From Fulvivirga ligni (GTDB lineage: Bacteria > Bacteroidota > Bacteroidia > Cytophagales > Cyclobacteriaceae): a stretch of 64,000 bases of DNA. Below the pieces are notes generated by a model. It was given only the letters and a program-made list of their open reading frames with translations, was not told the origin of the DNA and did no database searches. The stretch covers positions 4,631,001 through 4,695,000 of the forward strand of contig NZ_CP089979.1 in NCBI RefSeq assembly GCF_021389935.1, written 5' to 3'. The translations under genes and the position numbers were made by a program. Positions 17,401 to 26,194 of the stretch are shown here, in pieces. Within the stretch, counting starts at the first letter, position 1, and the number at the start of each line of letters is the position of its first letter.

Positions 17401-18405
17401 ATAAGTAATTTTAACTGCATCTGGTTTTGAACAATTCTCTCCAGTATCCTCTATGGTCCAGCGGAATTCATTATCGCCCTCACTTAAATCACTAACGCTG
17501 GATGTTCTCGAGTTTATGTTTGAAAATGTGCCTGAACCACTTACCACACTCCAGCTTCCCTTTTCTCCGGTGCCTGGTGCATTTGCCGATAAAGAAGCTG
17601 AGGAAGAACAGACTATCTGATCACTGCCGGCATCGGCAGAAGTCACATCCAAGCGAGTAATGATAACGTCATCACTGCTGGTACAGCCATACTCCTGGGT
17701 GATGGTCCAGCGAAAAACATTGGCACCCACGCTTAAATTACTCAATGTAGTAGTTCGGCTATTAGCATTACTGATCGTACCTGAACCTGAAACTAGTGTC
17801 CATTGACCTACCTCATCCGTTGCGTCTACTGCGTTTCCGGTAATGGTGGCAGTGGCATTACAAACTATTTGGTCATTGCCGGCGGCGGAGGTGGTTATGG
17901 CGTCGGTGGGCTGGAGAACATTGACATGGTGATAAATTGAATCACCACATCCCCCTTGATCTGTACTTCCTAGGATTTTATAACTACCTGCAGTCAAGTT
18001 TTCCGCGACCATTTGAGAGCCTATCCTTGCAAAAGGTTTTACCGGTGTATCATCTTTAAAAAGGTAATACTCAAAGACTTCACCAGGGTATGGATTTCTG
18101 TCTGTACTGATTATAACAATCGAACCATCATTTCCTCCTAAGCATGATACCTCGGAAGGATCTGCATTGGTAACTATAGGAGGGTTCGCTCTAAATAAGT
18201 ATGCTTGTGTATAGGCATTCGTAGTAGATGGATCACAATTTCCAACGGTATATCTAAAAAATAAATTTCTATTTAATAATGTGACTATATAATCAGATCG
18301 TATATCACTTAGACCAAAAGAAATAGACCTAGCCCCCCCCCAACTCAAAGGTAGACCAGCCTCCCGCTCCAATTCTATACTGCCACTCATAATAGCTAAA
18401 GCCAT
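14491..18405 (-). CDS. SprB-repeat surface protein with T9SS type-A tail (3' part of a frameshifted gene)
   Basis: 1304 codons in this frame; the first 20 or so are probably not translated, because the real 5' part lies in another frame at 18329-18856. The body has about three tandem modules of roughly 85 residues (GQWTLVSGSGTISNANSRTT type), then about eight SprB repeats of the form CxDSxxGxxxxxxxGGxGxYxYxWS...GxYxVxITDxxGC. The last 80 residues are a type-A T9SS sorting domain (KVSPNPSNGKFKIELE to KRILILK). SprB repeats occur in the mobile gliding adhesin of F. johnsoniae. Without the upstream frame the product would lack a signal peptide and could not be exported. The junction is at the G9 tract 18333-18341. 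Confidence 0.8.
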   Translation of the reverse strand: MALAIMSGSIELEREAGLPLSWGGARSISFGLSDIRSDYIVTLLNRNLFFRYTVGNCDPSTTNAYTQAYLFRANPPIVTNADPSEVSCLGGNDGSIVIISTDRNPYPGEVFEYYLFKDDTPVKPFARIGSQMVAENLTAGSYKILGSTDQGGCGDSIYHHVNVLQPTDAITTSAAGNDQIVCNATATITGNAVDATDEVGQWTLVSGSGTISNANSRTTTLSNLSVGANVFRWTITQEYGCTSSDDVIITRLDVTSADAGSDQIVCSSSASLSANAPGTGEKGSWSVVSGSGTFSNINSRTSSVSDLSEGDNEFRWTIEDTGENCSKPDAVKITYINTTAAQAGEDLYLCSNSAVLAGNTVGTNESGQWTVVSGAAVFADNSKFNTTVSGLSSGANVLRWSIRDNGNHCTAKTDDVTLTVSDLTISEVSAKRKNPDCPDSDNGEIVVTAIGGVAFDTGLDYKFTLSNGDEEYANAGQEVKFIGLEASVYSVTVEDQNCIKYSTSITITAPNPITGTLSETAISCHDSNDGALSIGNLSGGAGGYTYAWSTGSSANSISNLNPGNYYVDITDSKGCTKRLEKEVEAPNELDGLTVINDIACHDDGNGSIELDPSGGTAPYSFSWSDGSSGQDLSNAPAGTYSVTITDANNCTTDITSLTITEPSEVALTVASKNNVSCFNTATGSITLNSSGGVSGYEYSMDGTNWQSSSVFNDLTAGSYLIMMRDANGCDASLTTSLTQPPLLEGEISSTTEAQCGESNGSATLNVSGGTGSYSYQWKNSSGTLVGTSANLQNVPGGIYTATVTDENACSFNINANVSSEDGAEITASNLTSTSCFDSNDGRAALQLTGVGPFTVEWDNGETGPNPTELHPGTNVVSITDANGCTVVEQITVPHPDAVDYQTVSSRPATCADSEDGRFEIQGIGGSGGYTYSWSNGQTGTVLNNVQQGDYDLEITDNQGCTFITTVHVDGVSPLSVEAASLQRPTCAGDQDGSVTIQGVGGNGNYTYTWFDGATGTFHDQLSAGEYTIDITDGKGCQSQTTITIPDAENYSVSIDDNAICTGGTYVITSPTEGTAYSWESDNGFNSNESTVRLTEPGVYHLEVVNAKGCIAEDDFELTLSDDLLQADFLMISEAYVGDTVVLIDISWPIPERLEWGFPEGAEVLTSNKDYAEVIFREPGTYGIDMEVGLANCSDFYTQSLTILDAPKDSEGGRLTAEHDLIKAFKVSPNPSNGKFKIELELSEALSPEFKLIDLEGNQILLNAQLDASKSVELEVDASENKPGMYMLWLKVGGQTVVKRILILK

Positions 18406-18856
18406 ATGTCCCGACTAAGGTTATTTCATCGTCCATACAAAAATCATTTTCAGGATCAATTGGTGTGGTACCTGATTCCATAGACAGTTGAGGGCCATGT
18501 TGATAATCTATATAAGCTGTTCCTGTATTATCACACCCTATCATAGTAAAATATTCAGAATGGCATTCATTTACAGGTTGTGTTAGTGTTGCATATTTAT
18601 AGCAAACAATTGTGTTTGTATTGTATGGTTTGTATCCTACCCTTACACTAGTTGGAAGTGAGACTAGATCTCTAAATTGCCCCGTACTGTTAGAAATTTG
18701 TCCGAATGGCCCCGAAATCTCATAATATGCAGTTTGCAATGTAGAATTGCCAGACCAACTAGCTATATTAACGTTGAATCTTTTCTGAGATACACTTTCG
18801 TACCCGGAAAATAATATCATGATAAAGAAACAAGTCAGCCAAAAATACTTTTTCAT
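18329..18856 (-). CDS. 5' part of the SprB-repeat gene (signal peptide and N-terminal domain)
   Basis: Opens with a clear Sec signal peptide (MKKYFWLTCFFIMILFSGY, cleaved after about SVSQ) and runs 175 codons into a beta-rich N-terminal domain before meeting a stop right after the G9 tract (FELGGG, stop). Removing one G joins it in frame to the next reading frame, giving FELGGARSISFG and a protein of about 1450 residues with both an export signal and a T9SS tail. I start it at the ATG (18856) rather than the TTG three codons earlier. The gene begins 22 bases after the FN3 gene stops. As sequenced it would give only a short secreted fragment. Confidence 0.75.
   Translation of the reverse strand: MKKYFWLTCFFIMILFSGYESVSQKRFNVNIASWSGNSTLQTAYYEISGPFGQISNSTGQFRDLVSLPTSVRVGYKPYNTNTIVCYKYATLTQPVNECHSEYFTMIGCDNTGTAYIDYQHGPQLSMESGTTPIDPENDFCMDDEITLVGTYGFSYYEWQYRIGAGGWSTFELGGG
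18333..18341. repeat. Homopolymer tract (C9 on + strand, G9 in the coding strand)
   Basis: Nine consecutive Cs in a moderately AT-rich gene, exactly at the point where the two halves of the SprB-repeat gene change frame. Eight Gs would restore one continuous reading frame. It could be a phase-variation switch, a programmed slippage site or a sequencing error. Confidence 0.9.
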
Positions 18857-18878
18857 TAGACTCAAATTTCAACAAAAT

Positions 18879-20915
18879 TTAGTTCGCCTTTAATATCAGA
18901 ATTTCAGAATGGGCCCCATTGCTATATAAGGTCATTATGCCATAAGTAAGACCTTGCTGTATTAGATCTTCTGTAAACTCTTTATTCTGACCTCCAACAG
19001 TTGTCAAAAGCCCCATCTTTCCATCACCTACTTTCCTGTAAATCCGGAAACCTTCAATATCATCATTAGGTTCATACTTCCACGTTAGTGTTATAGTTTT
19101 ACTTACATTGTCTATTTTATACTTTAAATTGCTGACTGGTGGATAGCTCTTACTTTCTGAAGCTATGCGGATTATAGCCGCTGGTTCAGACTCGTTATTG
19201 CTACTGTCTACAGCTACAAGTGTGTATTCATATTCCTGATTGGTTGATTTTAAAACATCAACATAATTAGATGCTTTGCTATCCACCGAGTTCAGTTGGA
19301 GCCAATTATTTATATTCCCCTCTTTTCTATACAGCACATATTGTTTTACATCCTTACTCCAGCTTCTCTGCCATGTCAAATACACCGAATCTCCTTTGAC
19401 TTTGTAATCTGTAAATACTGGTTTGGTTGGAGGGAGAATATCAGGTTTAGTCACTTCAACCCAATCACTATATTCTGATCTATTAAATCTATTATCTAGG
19501 GCTTCAACTTTGTAATAGATCTTTTTGGATAAATTATCTAGTCGGATACTGTCTATAAAGGTATTATGGCCTATGGTGGCGGTTGTAACTTCTCCAAATT
19601 CACTGTTTTTAAAGTTAGATCGGTATACTTTATAACCTAGCAAGTCGGCTTCTGTATTCTCATCCCATTTTAAAGTTACATTTCCGATGGTATCGATTAC
19701 CGCCGTTAAATTTTTTGGTGGTGCTGGTGGAATACTATCTTGTAACTGCACTAAATATGGAAATGAGTGCTTCAGCTTATTATTACTTAAATAAGCAACT
19801 CTATAATAAGCCGTACTTAACGGAGTAGTATCAGTATAAGATCTTCGATTAACGGAGAGATCTTTTTTAATTATTGTATAATCTCCACTGGCAGCTGTGG
19901 CTCTTTCAACTTGAAACTGTTCAATAAAAACTTCTAAAGAATCTGGAAAAACCCAGTTTAGATCTACAGCACCGGCCTTACTTATAGAATGAGATGTTAT
20001 GTTAACCGGATAATCAAAGCTAATATTTGCTTCAACTATGACTGTATCAGAGTACGGGCCCAATTCGGAAAAAGGTGTTTTCCCTCTAAGTCTGTATGCG
20101 TATTTGTTATCAACATTTATGGAATCGGAAAAATAGAAATATTCTGATTGACCGGCAGAACTTTCGGTATTTAAATAGGGCAAATCGAATATCTGGCCAA
20201 AAGCTCCTCCATTCTCTGACCTCTCAATATAATAGCTATTATAAACCTTATCAAACAGGGCCTTATCCCATCTTATCATCACTGAACTACCATTGGAGGT
20301 TTCCTTGATTCCTGTCGGCTTGGGCAAAGGAGGTACCTCCCGAGAAGTTAAATAAACTTTTCCGTATCCAATCTGCATAATTGAATCCGGCACATTAGAT
20401 TGAATACGATAGAGATATTTCTCATTTGCTTTAATCTGATTATCAGTGTACGCCAAGCCTGACATTTTCGCTACATTAAAAGACTGATCTGCCACAAATA
20501 ATGCAAAAGAGTATCTCTGTTCTAATTCGGTCGCCTTGTTGACCACCTGCATAATGTCGTTAGAAAAGTTTTCTGATAATTGAAAACCATCTCCATAAAT
20601 AGCCTGTGCAGCTACAGCAGCTTCGTCGTCGGTATCGATATTCTTGCCTAAAGCAACACTGTCTGGGTGTAAATTATTATTAATTATAAACTCCTCAGGC
20701 GTTGAAAGAATCTTACCATCTCTTGACACGGTATATCTTACTAAAGAATAGCCATATTTATTTAATAACTCCCATGAAGCAGGACTTGGGGGCGCCCACC
20801 TTAAAAGTATCTCCTTCTCCCCTTCTTTTCCGAGCATTTGAAGTTCTTCTTGAGCATAAGCTCCTGAAAAAATTAATACTGCTAGTAATGTAAGGATATA
20901 GCTAAACCTACTCAT
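18879..20915 (-). CDS. Secreted fibronectin type III protein
   Basis: About 678 residues with a signal peptide (MSRFSYILTLLAVLIFSGAYAQ). After an N-terminal region of about 190 residues come roughly five FN3 domains, recognisable by repeats such as VTLKWDENTEADLLGYKVYR and ITLTWKYEPNDDIEGFRIYR. There is no T9SS tail, so it probably stays in the periplasm or at the outer membrane. Its N-terminal part resembles that of the other long FN3 protein at 26191-27939 (both open with 'LGxEGExEILLRW' or 'LGYGLESEVRLFW' and share the LxDxxxVxxxxGxxYxD type of segment), suggesting a duplication. The ATG at 20915 overlaps the stop of the upstream gene by eight bases; a TTG two codons earlier is less likely. 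Confidence 0.8.
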   Translation of the reverse strand: MSRFSYILTLLAVLIFSGAYAQEELQMLGKEGEKEILLRWAPPSPASWELLNKYGYSLVRYTVSRDGKILSTPEEFIINNNLHPDSVALGKNIDTDDEAAVAAQAIYGDGFQLSENFSNDIMQVVNKATELEQRYSFALFVADQSFNVAKMSGLAYTDNQIKANEKYLYRIQSNVPDSIMQIGYGKVYLTSREVPPLPKPTGIKETSNGSSVMIRWDKALFDKVYNSYYIERSENGGAFGQIFDLPYLNTESSAGQSEYFYFSDSINVDNKYAYRLRGKTPFSELGPYSDTVIVEANISFDYPVNITSHSISKAGAVDLNWVFPDSLEVFIEQFQVERATAASGDYTIIKKDLSVNRRSYTDTTPLSTAYYRVAYLSNNKLKHSFPYLVQLQDSIPPAPPKNLTAVIDTIGNVTLKWDENTEADLLGYKVYRSNFKNSEFGEVTTATIGHNTFIDSIRLDNLSKKIYYKVEALDNRFNRSEYSDWVEVTKPDILPPTKPVFTDYKVKGDSVYLTWQRSWSKDVKQYVLYRKEGNINNWLQLNSVDSKASNYVDVLKSTNQEYEYTLVAVDSSNNESEPAAIIRIASESKSYPPVSNLKYKIDNVSKTITLTWKYEPNDDIEGFRIYRKVGDGKMGLLTTVGGQNKEFTEDLIQQGLTYGIMTLYSNGAHSEILILKAN

Positions 20916-23900
20916 TTGCAATCAAGTTAAATTCATAACCCTGTGAAGAGGCCCTGCCTCCGGGTAAGGAATATTTCATTTTTATCTTATAGCTTCCTGG
21001 TCTCATTATTGGATATATTCCGTCAATGATTCTGGCTATTCTTGGCCTAAAAGTGGCATTCTGAATATATCTATCCACCACTTCACCCTGAATTTCTTTC
21101 CAATCATAATACATGTAGTAAGGTAAATAGTATCGTATTACAGTACTTTGAGATGTCAAGACCAATTCTTCATCAGTAGTATATTTGAGATCATCAGGCT
21201 CTTGAAATAGCTTTACAGCCTTCACTGGTGCGAGGCCTAGCGAATCTACTGTACGCCAATCAATTCGTATATTTCCATCTATCGGATAGCCATCATAAAC
21301 CAATGGATAGATATAATTATTATAAAAGCTATTATCACTAAGATCTGCTTCTATTGATATAAGCGGTTGATAAGCAGTGAATTGATTACCTGTAACTTCA
21401 TCCTGACCGAAGGCTTCATTTGAATCTACATAGGATATAAGTAAAAATATATCCCAAAGTATATGAGGCATTCTGTAAGTATTAGGAATAGTTAAACTAT
21501 TTACCTTTGCTTCGAACGTATTATACCTACTACTTCTCATTCTGGTACTGAATACTGCCTTTTCCTGTAACTCATCAATAGAACCTTCAGCTTCATTACC
21601 AGTCAATTCTATACTAATATCTTCGTCTTCCACTGCTACATTATTTTCGGTTTCGGTAACATTTCTATCAATCTCTTCCGCTACTTTTGCCGGCAGATTG
21701 ACCAGTTCATAGGCATATACCTGATTCGTAGTGAGACTAGGCAAGTTAAAATTGATTTCTCTTTTACTACCGGAATAACTATAGTCAAAAAATGTCTTCG
21801 AGCCAGAACCCGCAGTAAACCGCCCCTTTTGAATCCATTCATCAGAAACCTGGAATAACTCTGGTTGACCTTTCTTCAGCTTGATATAACCCTTGTTATA
21901 TTCATCTTTGTAAAAGTTTAGTTGGTTAACCACCGGATAGCTGTATTCTATGTTCTCCATAGGAATATAATCTGGGGCAATACCAGAAGTGAAATTGATT
22001 TCCCTTCTTTCAGTATACTTTTTACCATCTACCATAACCGCAACCCAGTCACCATCCCTTTTTTCTTCGAAGCTTATTTGAGCAACAACCTTGATCTCCT
22101 TTTCTGAAGGAAATACGTCAAAACTGTTATAAGCCGCTACATCATGTGCGTTATTCCATTCAATGTCTCCTGGAATTTCATAGCCACCTGAAACAAGCTT
22201 AAATTCGTCGAGTTTAATTCTAAATGATTTCAATTGGCCGTCAAGATCTATTAGTTCAAACACCTCATCCACCGGCATATTAAATACCGCTTGAGGTATA
22301 TTAAAGACATTAACGTGAGCTTCTCCATCACTTGGTGTAATTTCTGAAATCACCTGCATTGCCTCCACGGCACTTCCAACACCTACCAGCTCACATTCTT
22401 CTCCAAGGGTGACTTCGAATTTACACTTTCCTTTCACCAGGCCATTAAAAATACTAAAATGTCCACCTACTATACCTCTCATCCAGAATGGATTAGGCAA
22501 TTTTGCCTGAAGCAATGCAGCTGCACCAATGTTAAGAATATCAACCTCCCTTTTCTTACCAAAAACCTTCACTCGAATCCCGATTTTACCCTGGAAATAA
22601 GCATAAGATTGACCATTTGCATACCAACCATTAATACCAATTGGTCCACTTCTACCCATGCATGAGGCATTGCCATAATCTTTCAGCATAATATCAAAAC
22701 CTGCTCCTGCGGCAAAACTTGCGTAGAACATCGCGAAACTCAAATCCCCAGTACTCATAGAAAACGCGGCGCCAAATGCGAAACCGGCACCATTGCCTAA
22801 AGCATTTAAGTCTCGCACGTAATCCAGGTCATCAGCTCCTAGTATTTCAGAAACCTCCTCCGGCGGAGGTGGACTACCGGGTATAGTAGTTCCCACCATA
22901 AAATAACTGGTAGCCTGAGCACTAATAGGACCTATTCCTACTTTTACTCCTACCCGATCATCTGGTGTTCCGGCATAGACATACCACTCGTCAGGGGCAA
23001 AGTGTAAAACTGCCCAACCTGCACGGCCTCCGGGACCTACACCTTGAATAAGACCGCCTGCAATGTTCATGTAAACTTCAAAAGTTCCGTGCAAGACCCT
23101 ATTTTCGAAGTCATAACTAATAAAAACATGAGCCGATATCTGCCCCTTACCAGATGCCTCGTCTAGTTGTCCATAGATTTGCTGCACTGTGTTATCTTCC
23201 TCAGAGTTAGAGGCTAGTAAGACACCTGCCGCACTATCTCCTGCTGCTTTTTCTAATTTGGCTACTACTCCAGCTAATTTCTGTGTTTTTTCTTTAAGTT
23301 TATCTAAGGTACCATCTATTGGTGGAGTGGCCAGATAGCCGTTCCCTTTAAAGGAAATATAACGAACTCCTCCTCCTCTGAAAAATGCTATTTCGAAGGC
23401 AGCATCAGCTGTAAAGGCTTCAGGTTTAGGGTAAGATCCCAGCTCTATAGTGGCTTTAAGACCTAAACCGGCGTTCTCTTTGGGAATATATGTAACACCT
23501 GAAACAGTCCTTCCTAGTTCAGAACCTACACCTTCGGTATCCATGGCCATTCGGTAATAAGCACCACCACCAAATCCATAGATACCAACCCCGGTAAATA
23601 TTGGAATACCTGTACCAAAGGAAGCCATAGCATCGGCATACCAATAACGATAGCCATCAACATTACCGAAAATTGCTGTAGCCTGCAGTTTGATCCCGGG
23701 TTTAAATTCTGCTTTCACCTGGCCATTGAAACCTTCTCCATAAAGTGTATCATTTCTATAGAACTTTAAGCTACCTTGAAATTTAAAGGCACCACCGTCT
23801 ATATCAATTGAAATATCACGAACCTGGATATCCTTGTATCTCCATTTCTGTCCGCCATCACTTTTCATCTCACCAACAACAGTGAGGCCCGCCTCCGCAG

Positions 23901-25548
23901 CAAATGCACCACCATCGGAACCGGTAAGGTTCAATAACATGTCAAAATCAAGTCCTACCTGAGTATCATTAATGTTTTTAAGACCAATGTTATTTATGCT
24001 AACAGGAAAATTGGCCATAGCTTGCTGTGCGGCCTCAGATCCAAATGAGAATGCTCCTACTTTGATATATGGTTTTACGGACTGAATTTGTAAGTTTTCA
24101 AAATCTATATCAGCTAAGTTCACGCCCTTCTTCTTCTTTCCTAGATTGGCGGTAATGTTCATAGCCCCATGGAGATTGGCCTTAGGCAAAAACTTTCCAT
24201 CCTTCACCTTAACCTCCAAATATGATGAAGGGTAGATATCCACCTTGCTCGTTTTAAAAACATCAAATTGCAAGCTGTCTGCAGCGGACACATTGAAAAC
24301 GTAATTTCCTCCCGTGCTTATAACCGCCCTGTATTTAAAAGTATGGTGTTCGCTACTAACAGGAATTATAATGCCGCCACTAAAACCACCTTGTTTAAGG
24401 TTGTTAGCCTGCACATCTAGATATATGGAATCAAGAGAATAATTCCAGCCATTCATATCACCTTTGGAAAGCGGGATAATATCTGTTGCAACTACTTTTC
24501 CCGAGAAGCCTAAATTATCTATTATTATATTATTCACGTAAAAGCTTCTTCTGACATTCGATGAATCCCGCTCCCTAAATTCAGGAGGTAGTGACACCTT
24601 CATTTCGCGCATGTAAAACCCTCTCCATAAATCTGAGTATTCTGATGAGAGCAGCTCTGAATTGTAGTCTTTGGGGAATTTTATAGCAGGTGCATTTCTA
24701 TAATCGCTAAAATCAAAAATGGCCGTACTAGCCTTAAAACCCACACCTTTTACCCCCTTAATTTGAAAAGCAGGCAAATCCACTTCAGCAATGAGATCAT
24801 TCCAATTGCTCAAAGTGGTTCGAAGGTTCGCTGTTACTCTTCTGGTACTATCTGGAGTACCATCTGCGTTTTCGGGCACAATCAGATCTCTAGAGAATAC
24901 GATATCCGCCCCAATACCCATCAGTTTAAATCCATTACAATCAAACTCCACATACGTGGTTCCATCACCTTTTAGCGTCATTAAAGACTTTGAGCCGAAT
25001 ATATTAATAGGCTGATCACCAATTAGTTCAAGTCTTGCATCACCTGTGAGGCCACCCGTTTTACTCAACTTTATATCTGTGCCTCTGAAAGTTAGACTTT
25101 TACCACTGGAAGGTTCTGTAAATACCATGTAGGCGATGAGATAGGCACCCGTGGGAGTCATCACTATACTATCTAAAGAAATGCTATAAGAAAGCCCTCC
25201 TATATCCTTTTTTATACCCACTGGCATATCAATGAGCGTATTTTCATCTAATACCTCAACAAACTTATTATTCTCCTTAATGGCCTGATCAACTTCCATT
25301 GCTCTTCTAGAATAATAGTCGAGTGTATCTGATATTGGATTTTCAAAATCTGAGACTTTTAATATATCATTTTCTGTGCGTTGTGAAATTACCGTCTCCA
25401 ATCCCTTAAAAGCTCTCATTTTAGGAGCTTTTGCTTCTGAACGAGTTCCTTTCTCATCATCCGACTTCTCTTTCTTATCCGGCTCGGTCATAGCATAACC
25501 GGCAGCATGAGTCAGTAACATCAATAATACGGCTATATACTTTCTCAT
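20908..25548 (-). CDS. Large exported beta-rich protein of unknown function
   Basis: About 1546 residues that I do not recognise as a named family. A signal peptide (MRKYIAVLLMLLTHAAGYA) is followed by a Lys/Glu/Asp-rich linker and then long stretches of alternating beta-strand pattern with many Gly residues. The central part (about 640-720, with YADAMASFGTGIPIFTGVG and a Gly-rich run) resembles a module near the C-terminus of the 2070-residue protein upstream in the same operon. A proline run (IPGSPPPPEE) lies near residue 900. There is no T9SS tail and no C-terminal barrel signature. The ATG at 25548, four bases after the upstream stop, is preferred over a TTG five codons earlier. Being one of the largest genes in the operon, it is probably a main structural part. 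Confidence 0.7.
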   Translation of the reverse strand: MRKYIAVLLMLLTHAAGYAMTEPDKKEKSDDEKGTRSEAKAPKMRAFKGLETVISQRTENDILKVSDFENPISDTLDYYSRRAMEVDQAIKENNKFVEVLDENTLIDMPVGIKKDIGGLSYSISLDSIVMTPTGAYLIAYMVFTEPSSGKSLTFRGTDIKLSKTGGLTGDARLELIGDQPINIFGSKSLMTLKGDGTTYVEFDCNGFKLMGIGADIVFSRDLIVPENADGTPDSTRRVTANLRTTLSNWNDLIAEVDLPAFQIKGVKGVGFKASTAIFDFSDYRNAPAIKFPKDYNSELLSSEYSDLWRGFYMREMKVSLPPEFRERDSSNVRRSFYVNNIIIDNLGFSGKVVATDIIPLSKGDMNGWNYSLDSIYLDVQANNLKQGGFSGGIIIPVSSEHHTFKYRAVISTGGNYVFNVSAADSLQFDVFKTSKVDIYPSSYLEVKVKDGKFLPKANLHGAMNITANLGKKKKGVNLADIDFENLQIQSVKPYIKVGAFSFGSEAAQQAMANFPVSINNIGLKNINDTQVGLDFDMLLNLTGSDGGAFAAEAGLTVVGEMKSDGGQKWRYKDIQVRDISIDIDGGAFKFQGSLKFYRNDTLYGEGFNGQVKAEFKPGIKLQATAIFGNVDGYRYWYADAMASFGTGIPIFTGVGIYGFGGGAYYRMAMDTEGVGSELGRTVSGVTYIPKENAGLGLKATIELGSYPKPEAFTADAAFEIAFFRGGGVRYISFKGNGYLATPPIDGTLDKLKEKTQKLAGVVAKLEKAAGDSAAGVLLASNSEEDNTVQQIYGQLDEASGKGQISAHVFISYDFENRVLHGTFEVYMNIAGGLIQGVGPGGRAGWAVLHFAPDEWYVYAGTPDDRVGVKVGIGPISAQATSYFMVGTTIPGSPPPPEEVSEILGADDLDYVRDLNALGNGAGFAFGAAFSMSTGDLSFAMFYASFAAGAGFDIMLKDYGNASCMGRSGPIGINGWYANGQSYAYFQGKIGIRVKVFGKKREVDILNIGAAALLQAKLPNPFWMRGIVGGHFSIFNGLVKGKCKFEVTLGEECELVGVGSAVEAMQVISEITPSDGEAHVNVFNIPQAVFNMPVDEVFELIDLDGQLKSFRIKLDEFKLVSGGYEIPGDIEWNNAHDVAAYNSFDVFPSEKEIKVVAQISFEEKRDGDWVAVMVDGKKYTERREINFTSGIAPDYIPMENIEYSYPVVNQLNFYKDEYNKGYIKLKKGQPELFQVSDEWIQKGRFTAGSGSKTFFDYSYSGSKREINFNLPSLTTNQVYAYELVNLPAKVAEEIDRNVTETENNVAVEDEDISIELTGNEAEGSIDELQEKAVFSTRMRSSRYNTFEAKVNSLTIPNTYRMPHILWDIFLLISYVDSNEAFGQDEVTGNQFTAYQPLISIEADLSDNSFYNNYIYPLVYDGYPIDGNIRIDWRTVDSLGLAPVKAVKLFQEPDDLKYTTDEELVLTSQSTVIRYYLPYYMYYDWKEIQGEVVDRYIQNATFRPRIARIIDGIYPIMRPGSYKIKMKYSLPGGRASSQGYEFNLIANE

Positions 25549-25552
25549 AGTT

Positions 25553-26194
25553 CTAATTATCAATCTTCACTAGTTTCTTTTGCGACCTTTGACTTTCTAT
25601 GCCGGTAACTGACACAGCCGATATTTCAAATACCAATTTTGCTTGATCGGCAAAACTTTGTTCCCATTGGCCGTTTGAAGCTCCACGTACAGTGTTTAGT
25701 AAAGCACCATTTAGGTATATATTATATCCATAAACATCGGGAATGTCTTTGCCTTCATAGTTCCATTTTAATATCACCTGCTCACCATCTGCCACAGCCT
25801 CATCAATCCTGATGTTGGGTAGCCTCACCGACGGAACCATGACATCAATAACTTCACTTTTCTCACTTCTTATTACTGTAGGGAAGTTTTTAATAGTCAT
25901 AACAGCGAACTTATAGTTAGCAGCATAGCTATTGGATACAGGATACTTATAACTATTCCCATAAATGATCCCAGCCTTTTGATATAGTAAAATGTTTTTA
26001 CTTTCAGGGAACTGCACCAGAATATTGAACCCCACTCTCTCACTGCCAAAATTGATTTTTTCCCATGTTAACTCCACATAGTTTTGACCATCTTCGGATA
26101 TTACCTGTCCTTTTAATCCTTCAGGTACTGGCAGATCCTGAGCGAAGGCTGACGTGGTAATACATATCAATATTATTAGACTACGTACTTTCAT
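25553..26194 (-). CDS. Small secreted FN3-like protein
   Basis: 213 residues: signal peptide (MKVRSLIILICITTSAFAQ), then two FN3-like domains (GQNYVELTWEKINFGSERVG and QVILKWNYEGKDIPDVYGYN). The second has the same 'W.Y..P..D..GY..Y.NG.L' pattern as the last domain of the larger FN3 protein immediately upstream. The genes overlap by four bases (ATGA), so this may be a split-off or duplicated tail module of its neighbour. Probably a periplasmic or surface adaptor; the partner is unknown. Confidence 0.75.
   Translation of the reverse strand: MKVRSLIILICITTSAFAQDLPVPEGLKGQVISEDGQNYVELTWEKINFGSERVGFNILVQFPESKNILLYQKAGIIYGNSYKYPVSNSYAANYKFAVMTIKNFPTVIRSEKSEVIDVMVPSVRLPNIRIDEAVADGEQVILKWNYEGKDIPDVYGYNIYLNGALLNTVRGASNGQWEQSFADQAKLVFEISAVSVTGIESQRSQKKLVKIDN

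Noticed and set aside
18342-18405. N-terminus MALAIMSGSIELEREAG of the SprB-repeat frame as a real start
   Set aside because: It overlaps, in another frame, the well-formed N-terminal domain of the upstream half, and has no signal peptide; it is a product of the frame change at G9.
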